Source: Acidobacteriota bacterium (GTDB taxonomy: Bacteria > Acidobacteriota > Blastocatellia > Pyrinomonadales > Pyrinomonadaceae). Taken from it: a stretch of DNA of 8,657 nt. Below the pieces are notes generated by a model, which saw only the letters and a list, made by a program, of their open reading frames with translations, was not told where the DNA came from and made no database searches. Below, piece by piece: positions 5,577 through 8,657 of this stretch; position 1 is the first letter of the stretch, and the number at the start of each line of letters is the position of its first letter. The DNA is taken from the NCBI GenBank assembly GCA_019247865.1, contig JAFBAJ010000080.1, positions 1-8,657 on the forward strand. The letters are read 5' to 3'. The translations under genes were made by a program, and so were the position numbers.

Positions 5577-5681
5577 ATGCGACGACGAGTGCTCATTAAA
5601 AAGAGACTGCTCAGGAAGAGATTGGCTCTGTATCTTAAATCGGGTGTAAGGAAACAAAAATTTAAGCGACTACTAGATTGA
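5577..5681 (+). CDS. Very basic 34-residue small protein, unrecognised
   Basis: ATG 5577 is preceded by GGGAG with seven bases between, a good ribosome-binding site. The product has 15 Arg or Lys residues out of 34 (8 Arg, 7 Lys) and a single acidic residue, the final Asp. It starts MRRRVLIKKRLLRKRLALYL and ends with GVRKQ and KRLLD. The leucines fall so that residues 5-21 could form an amphipathic basic helix, which suggests RNA, ribosome, membrane or acidic-protein binding. It is not a ribosomal protein that I recognise. It follows promoter P2. The last 12 codons overlap promoter P3, so part of its sequence conservation could have another cause. It could be a chance ORF, but the start context argues otherwise. 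Confidence 0.45.
   Translation: MRRRVLIKKRLLRKRLALYLKSGVRKQKFKRLLD
5645..5673 (+). promoter_or_regulatory. ECF-type promoter P3 (upstream of aquaporin run)
   Basis: TGTAAGG (5645-5651) and CGACTAC (5667-5673) again have exactly 16 bases between TGTAAG and CGAC. The spacer is A/T-rich. The site overlaps the end of the basic small ORF. Transcription would start near 5680 and run into the aquaporin, spondin and GlcG-cupin genes after a leader of about 290 bases. The bases before TGTAAG are GGG rather than the CCC of P1 and P2. Confidence 0.5.
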
Positions 5682-5970
5682 GTTGAGCAGCCATCGTAAT
5701 CAGCTATTTGATGAGACGAATGATTAGCTTCAGGAGTCAGGCGATCCCGCCCGGCGCTCGGTAGGACGAGAAGCGCAATCGGGCTTCATGGAAGTCGCAC
5801 GCCAGGACTATTTTGAATTAACCCTCGCATAACCAGAGAGAGAAGAAGAATGGATGTCCCAAATCCTACAGGTGTACGTGTGTCTCAAAGTCAGCGTTCA
5901 AGAGTGATGACATCAGCGACATGGAACTTTAGAGAAGCGCCTCCGAGCGCGGCCAGGTTGGAGCGTGGCG
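5682..5970 (+). other. Leader region before the aquaporin gene
   Basis: No established gene is seen in these 289 bases. The segment 5746-5783 can fold with CCCG (5746-5749) against CGGG (5780-5783) enclosing GCGCT (5754-5758) with AGCGC (5772-5776). There is no T-tract. It would form part of a long 5' leader for an RNA made from P3 and might be a regulatory structure. A weak 45-codon ORF starts at 5850. I do not recognise any known riboswitch class here. Confidence 0.35.
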
Positions 5971-5987
5971 ATGCATCATGCGTTTAA
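5850..5987 (+). CDS. Doubtful 45-residue ORF overlapping the aquaporin start
   Basis: ATG 5850 is preceded by a purine-rich GAGAGAGAAGAAG stretch but no clean Shine-Dalgarno sequence. The product is polar, rich in Ser, Arg, Val and Pro, with no recognised domain and no membrane segment. It ends inside the aquaporin gene in another frame, so if translated it could act as a leader peptide coupled to the channel gene. Equally it could be noise. Confidence 0.18.
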   Translation: MDVPNPTGVRVSQSQRSRVMTSATWNFREAPPSAARLERGDASCV

Positions 5988-6762
5988 AAATCACTGGCCG
6001 GAGTATTTGATCGAGGCGGCAGGACTCGGCGTCTTCATGCTCTCCGCCTGCTTCTTTGCCGCGCTGCTCTTTCATCCATCTTCTCCCGTACCTGCCCTGA
6101 TCGTTGATCCGACATTACGGCGCGTCCTGAATGGCTGTGCGATGGGACTGACGGCGATGGCTATTATTTACTCGCCTGCTGGTAAGCGTTCGGGCGCACA
6201 CATCAACCCGTCTGTGACGCTGACCTTCTTCCGTCTGGGCAAGATCGCGCCGTGGGATGCGCTGCTTTACACGCTGGCACAGTTCGCGGGTGGAATCTCA
6301 GGCGTGCTGCTTGCGGCATTAGTTTTCGGGAAGCTGGTCACAGACCCTTCCGTTAATTACGTCGCCACGCTTCCCGGCCATCAAGGCAGCTTCATAGCTT
6401 TTCTGGCTGAGCTGCTGATCTCTTTCATTCTCATGTCGGCGGTTTTGACGGTCTCAAACGCTGAGCGATTGAATCGCTACACGGGAATTTTCGCGGGTGT
6501 TTTGGTGGCCGTGTATATCAGCGTCGAAGCGCCGCTTTCGGGAATGAGTATGAATCCTGCGCGCACGTTTGGCTCTGCCCTTTCGGCCCGCGAGTGGACG
6601 GCGCTCTGGATTTACTTCACCGCTCCGCCCGTCGGCATGTTGCTGGCGGCGGAAGTTTACACACGCATCAAGGGGAGAGGAGCGGTGGCCTGCGCCAAGC
6701 TGCATCACCGCAATCGCCAACGCTGCATCTTCAAATGCGGCTACCAGGAAGGACGAACTTAA
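5971..6762 (+). CDS. Aquaporin / MIP-family membrane channel
   Basis: ATG 5971 is preferred to GTG 5965 because GGAG lies seven bases before it. The 263-residue product has the six hydrophobic segments of a MIP channel, with re-entrant motifs at SGAHINPS (75-81) and SGMSMNPAR (190-198). The first motif is NPS instead of NPA. The second is followed by the conserved selectivity-filter Arg198 and by Thr rather than the Asp typical of glycerol facilitators, which hints at a water-type or atypical pore. It would move water or a small neutral solute across the cytoplasmic membrane. The C-terminal tail is unusual: C241-x3-HH-x5-C252-x3-C256, a possible metal- or redox-binding patch predicted on the cytoplasmic side. 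It is probably first in an operon with the spondin-domain gene, 51 bases on. Confidence 0.92.
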   Translation: MHHAFKNHWPEYLIEAAGLGVFMLSACFFAALLFHPSSPVPALIVDPTLRRVLNGCAMGLTAMAIIYSPAGKRSGAHINPSVTLTFFRLGKIAPWDALLYTLAQFAGGISGVLLAALVFGKLVTDPSVNYVATLPGHQGSFIAFLAELLISFILMSAVLTVSNAERLNRYTGIFAGVLVAVYISVEAPLSGMSMNPARTFGSALSAREWTALWIYFTAPPVGMLLAAEVYTRIKGRGAVACAKLHHRNRQRCIFKCGYQEGRT

Positions 6763-6767
6763 ACGGG

Positions 6768-6782
6768 CTGCTCGATGAGCAG
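6768..6782 (+). other. Intercistronic hairpin after aquaporin stop
   Basis: CTGCTC (6768-6773) pairs with GAGCAG (6777-6782) around a GAT triloop, five bases after the aquaporin stop. No T-tract follows, so it is unlikely to terminate transcription. It may protect or process the message between the channel and spondin genes. Confidence 0.35.
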
Positions 6783-6813
6783 TGTCAATCAATCACAGAA
6801 GGAGATTTGAGCT

Positions 6814-7563
6814 ATGCAGAAACGAATATTTACCATCGGACTCATCCTCGCGCTTGTTGCGGCCTGCGGCGTGCAATTAACGGTCGTGTCGGCTGTGCGT
6901 TCGGGTGGCAAAGCCCAGCCGACGAGATTCAAAGTGCGGATTGAAAACATCGCAAGCCCAGAAGGTCAGACAGCCTCCGACGGTACGAAGTGGCCTTTCG
7001 CCATCTCACCCGGAGCGTGGGTGTTAGATAGCCGAAGCAACCCGCTTTTCCGGCCCGGAAAGAAAGCCCTGCCTAACAGCCTTGAGGCTCAGGCCGAAGA
7101 CGGTAATCCGGCGATGCTCGTGCAGTCGCTTGAACAGAGCCACCACAACTCGACGCTCCACGGCATCTTCAACACGCCGGTCGGCGCAACAACTCCCGGC
7201 CCCGTAACGCCCGGCGGAGCATACGAATTCACTATCAGCGCCACGCCCGGAATGAGGCTTTCGTTCACCATGATGTTCGGGCAATCGAATGATCTCTTCT
7301 ACGCGCCCGATAGCGCCATCGCGTTCTTTGATGCGAAGGGACAGCCCGTCAGCGGCGACATTACTTCGAGACTCATACTGTGGGACGCAGGCACGGAAGT
7401 AAACCAGGAGCCGGGCATCGGCCCGGACCAAGCGCCACGCCAAAAAGCCCCGAACACAGGCACCTCCGAGAGTAAGAAGATCGCGCCTGTGAAAGATGGG
7501 TTTACTTATCCTAAGACGAGCGAAGTGCTCCGCGTCACGATTACGCCTGACGCTGCGCAGTAA
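6814..7563 (+). CDS. Exported spondin-domain protein, possible lipoprotein
   Basis: This 249-residue protein has AAGGAG nine bases before ATG 6814. Residues 1-17 form a short signal peptide and LVAAC (14-18) fits a lipobox, so it may be a lipoprotein anchored at C18; cleavage after VVSA (24-27) is the alternative. Residues 38-208 match the bacterial spondin N-terminal domain: FKVRIENIA, SPGAWVLDSRSNPLFRPGK, EAQAEDGNPAMLVQSL, FNTPVGATTPGPVTPGG, and MMFGQSNDLFYAPDSAIAFF with LILWDAGTEVNQEPG. Such domains bind surfaces or ligands in animals; the bacterial role is poorly known. The tail (209-249) is Lys/Pro/Thr-rich. It stands between the aquaporin and the GlcG-cupin gene, 35 bases before the latter, consistent with one operon and an envelope role. 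Confidence 0.88.
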   Translation: MQKRIFTIGLILALVAACGVQLTVVSAVRSGGKAQPTRFKVRIENIASPEGQTASDGTKWPFAISPGAWVLDSRSNPLFRPGKKALPNSLEAQAEDGNPAMLVQSLEQSHHNSTLHGIFNTPVGATTPGPVTPGGAYEFTISATPGMRLSFTMMFGQSNDLFYAPDSAIAFFDAKGQPVSGDITSRLILWDAGTEVNQEPGIGPDQAPRQKAPNTGTSESKKIAPVKDGFTYPKTSEVLRVTITPDAAQ

Positions 7564-7598
7564 CAACGAACAGACCAAACTAAAAGGAGTAAGAGGCC

Positions 7599-8474
7599 AT
7601 GAAAACCATTTTTAGAAGTAGTGTCGTCACGCTTGTTCTGATGGCGATGGCGGCTATCGCCCAGGGACAGCTTGCGAATAAAAAATCGCTGACACTGGAC
7701 GGAGCGAAAAGAGTGATTGCCGGGGCAACGGCTTACGCGAAGAAGGTCAACGCGCCGGGCGGCGTCATCGCCGTCGTAGATGACGGCGGCAACCTGATTG
7801 CCCTTGAGAGACTCGACGGAACATTTACGGCGGGCGCAAATATCTCCGTCGGTAAAGCTAAGACGGCGGTGATGTTCAAGCGACCCACCAGGTTCTTTGA
7901 GGAGGTGATTAAGAACGGGCGCACGGCGATGGTCGCGCTGCCTGATTTCACTCCGCTCCAGGGCGGGGTGCCGATTGAGTACGAAGGGCAGATCATCGGC
8001 GGCGTCGGAGTTTCGGGCGCGATGAGCGCGCAGCAGGATGAGGAATTGGCTATTGCCGGAGCCAGCGTTTTCTCGCCCGCAAACTCCAGCGCCAATGCTG
8101 TGCCCGCCGTTCTGTATTTCGATAGCCGTGATGTGGAGGCGGCTTTCAGTAAAGGCTCGGTCTTGATTGATGGCACAGGCGACAGAAACTACATGGTTCA
8201 CGCAAGTCGTCGCGAGAAGCCGGGCATGGTCGAAGTGCATACATGGGATACGGACGTGATTTACGTGCTCGACGGGACGGCGACCTTCGTCACCGGCGGC
8301 ACGATGGTGGGCGGCAAAGAGATCGCGCCCGGAGAGATTCGCGGCACCGACCTTCAGGGCGGCGAGCCGCGCCAGCTCAAGAAGGGCGATGTCATCACAA
8401 TCCCCAACGGCACGCCGCACTGGTTCAAAGAAGTTCAGGGGACGTTTCTTTATTACGTGGTGAAGGTTCGTTAG
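7599..8474 (+). CDS. Exported GlcG/HbpS-family domain fused to a cupin
   Basis: AAGGAG lies nine bases before ATG 7599. Residues 1-24 are a signal peptide ending in AIAQGQ. Residues 30-160 match the GlcG/HbpS (DUF336) fold: SLTLDGAKRVIAGATAYAKK, GVIAVVDDGGNLIALERLDG, SVGKAKTAVMFKRPT, PLQGGVPI and IIGGVGVSGA. This family includes haem-binding HbpS. Residues 180-291 form a cupin barrel: VEVHTWDTDVIYVLDG is motif 1 and GDVITIPNGTPHW motif 2. Motif 1 has only one histidine (H214; the second is W216) and Asp in place of the usual Glu, while motif 2 keeps H274, so metal binding is probably weakened or different. The protein should act outside the cytoplasmic membrane, perhaps sensing or handling haem or a small organic ligand. 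Fusion of the two domains in one chain is uncommon to my knowledge. Confidence 0.9.
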   Translation: MKTIFRSSVVTLVLMAMAAIAQGQLANKKSLTLDGAKRVIAGATAYAKKVNAPGGVIAVVDDGGNLIALERLDGTFTAGANISVGKAKTAVMFKRPTRFFEEVIKNGRTAMVALPDFTPLQGGVPIEYEGQIIGGVGVSGAMSAQQDEELAIAGASVFSPANSSANAVPAVLYFDSRDVEAAFSKGSVLIDGTGDRNYMVHASRREKPGMVEVHTWDTDVIYVLDGTATFVTGGTMVGGKEIAPGEIRGTDLQGGEPRQLKKGDVITIPNGTPHWFKEVQGTFLYYVVKVR

Positions 8475-8525
8475 AGCAATCGCTCCTGGAAGCCGTCAGA
8501 TTCAATACCTGTAAGGAGATGAGCT

Positions 8526-8657
8526 ATGAAGGCACACACCCTGTCAAGAACATCAGTTGGTTTAATCGCTCTGCTCTTCGCGCTCTCAGTAGTCGCGGCA
8601 GCCGCGACAAACACGGACGCGCCGACTGGTAAGGCCGAAGCAATTATTGACCTGGCG
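8526..8657 (+). CDS. Start of an exported protein, cut off by window edge
   Basis: ATG 8526 has AAGGAG seven bases upstream, the same style of site as the two genes before it. The 44 visible codons encode a signal peptide (core VGLIALLFALSVVAAAA, residues 11-27) and the beginning of a mature region containing TGKAEAIIDLA. The gene starts 51 bases after the GlcG-cupin stop and is probably in the same operon. Too little is present to name a family. Confidence 0.75.
   Translation, partial: MKAHTLSRTSVGLIALLFALSVVAAAATNTDAPTGKAEAIIDLA

Noticed and set aside
7506..8420. 304-codon open frame on the minus strand
   Set aside because: It is antisense to the well-supported GlcG-cupin gene and encodes an Arg/His-rich sequence typical of shadow frames in GC-rich DNA.
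8510..8535. A fourth TGTAAG site before the last gene
   Set aside because: No CGAC follows at 16 bases; the match is explained by the ribosome-binding site TAAGGAG.
1..8657. CRISPR array, tRNA, rRNA, insertion sequence or attachment site
   Set aside because: No regularly spaced repeats, recognisable RNA genes, transposase or flanking inverted repeats were seen by eye on either strand.

Overview
The window looks like a chromosomal segment of an Acidobacteriota bacterium, most likely class Blastocatellia. The reasons are moderate-to-high GC, a Thr-Pro-rich linker after a signal peptide, an ECF sigma factor paired with a tiny zf-HC2 anti-sigma factor, and secreted spondin-domain, GlcG/HbpS and multicopper-oxidase-like proteins close together. 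The taxon is inferred from gene style, not from a marker gene.

Layout. Positions 1-1541 (minus) hold the N-terminal 513 residues of an exported multicopper-oxidase-like protein that runs off the left edge. Positions 1542-2107 are lower in GC and hold two hairpins and one doubtful ORF. A 60-residue zinc-ribbon/transmembrane protein (2108-2290, minus) is divergent from an ECF sigma factor (2447-3061, plus). The sigma gene is followed after one base by a zf-HC2 anti-sigma gene (3063-3380). Next come a cytoplasmic-looking subtilase fused to a CBM48-like domain (3550-5046), a strong intrinsic terminator, a second and clearly paralogous zf-HC2 gene (5162-5482), and a very basic 34-residue ORF (5577-5681). 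After a leader region there is a plus-strand run with good ribosome-binding sites: an aquaporin-family channel (5971-6762), a spondin-domain protein (6814-7563), an exported GlcG/HbpS-cupin fusion (7599-8474), and the start of another exported protein (8526 to the right edge).

Main new observation. The pattern TGTAAG-N16-CGAC, which has the form of an ECF -35/-10 promoter, occurs three times, all on the plus strand. The copies lie after the first anti-sigma gene (upstream of the protease), after the second anti-sigma gene (upstream of the basic ORF), and upstream of the aquaporin run. No copy was found by eye upstream of the sigma gene itself. The simplest model is a local regulon: the sigma factor, held by one or two zinc-binding anti-sigma factors, switches on an intracellular protease, a small basic protein and a membrane/envelope operon. 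The promoter pattern and the duplicated anti-sigma gene are visible in the sequence. The regulatory wiring is inference.
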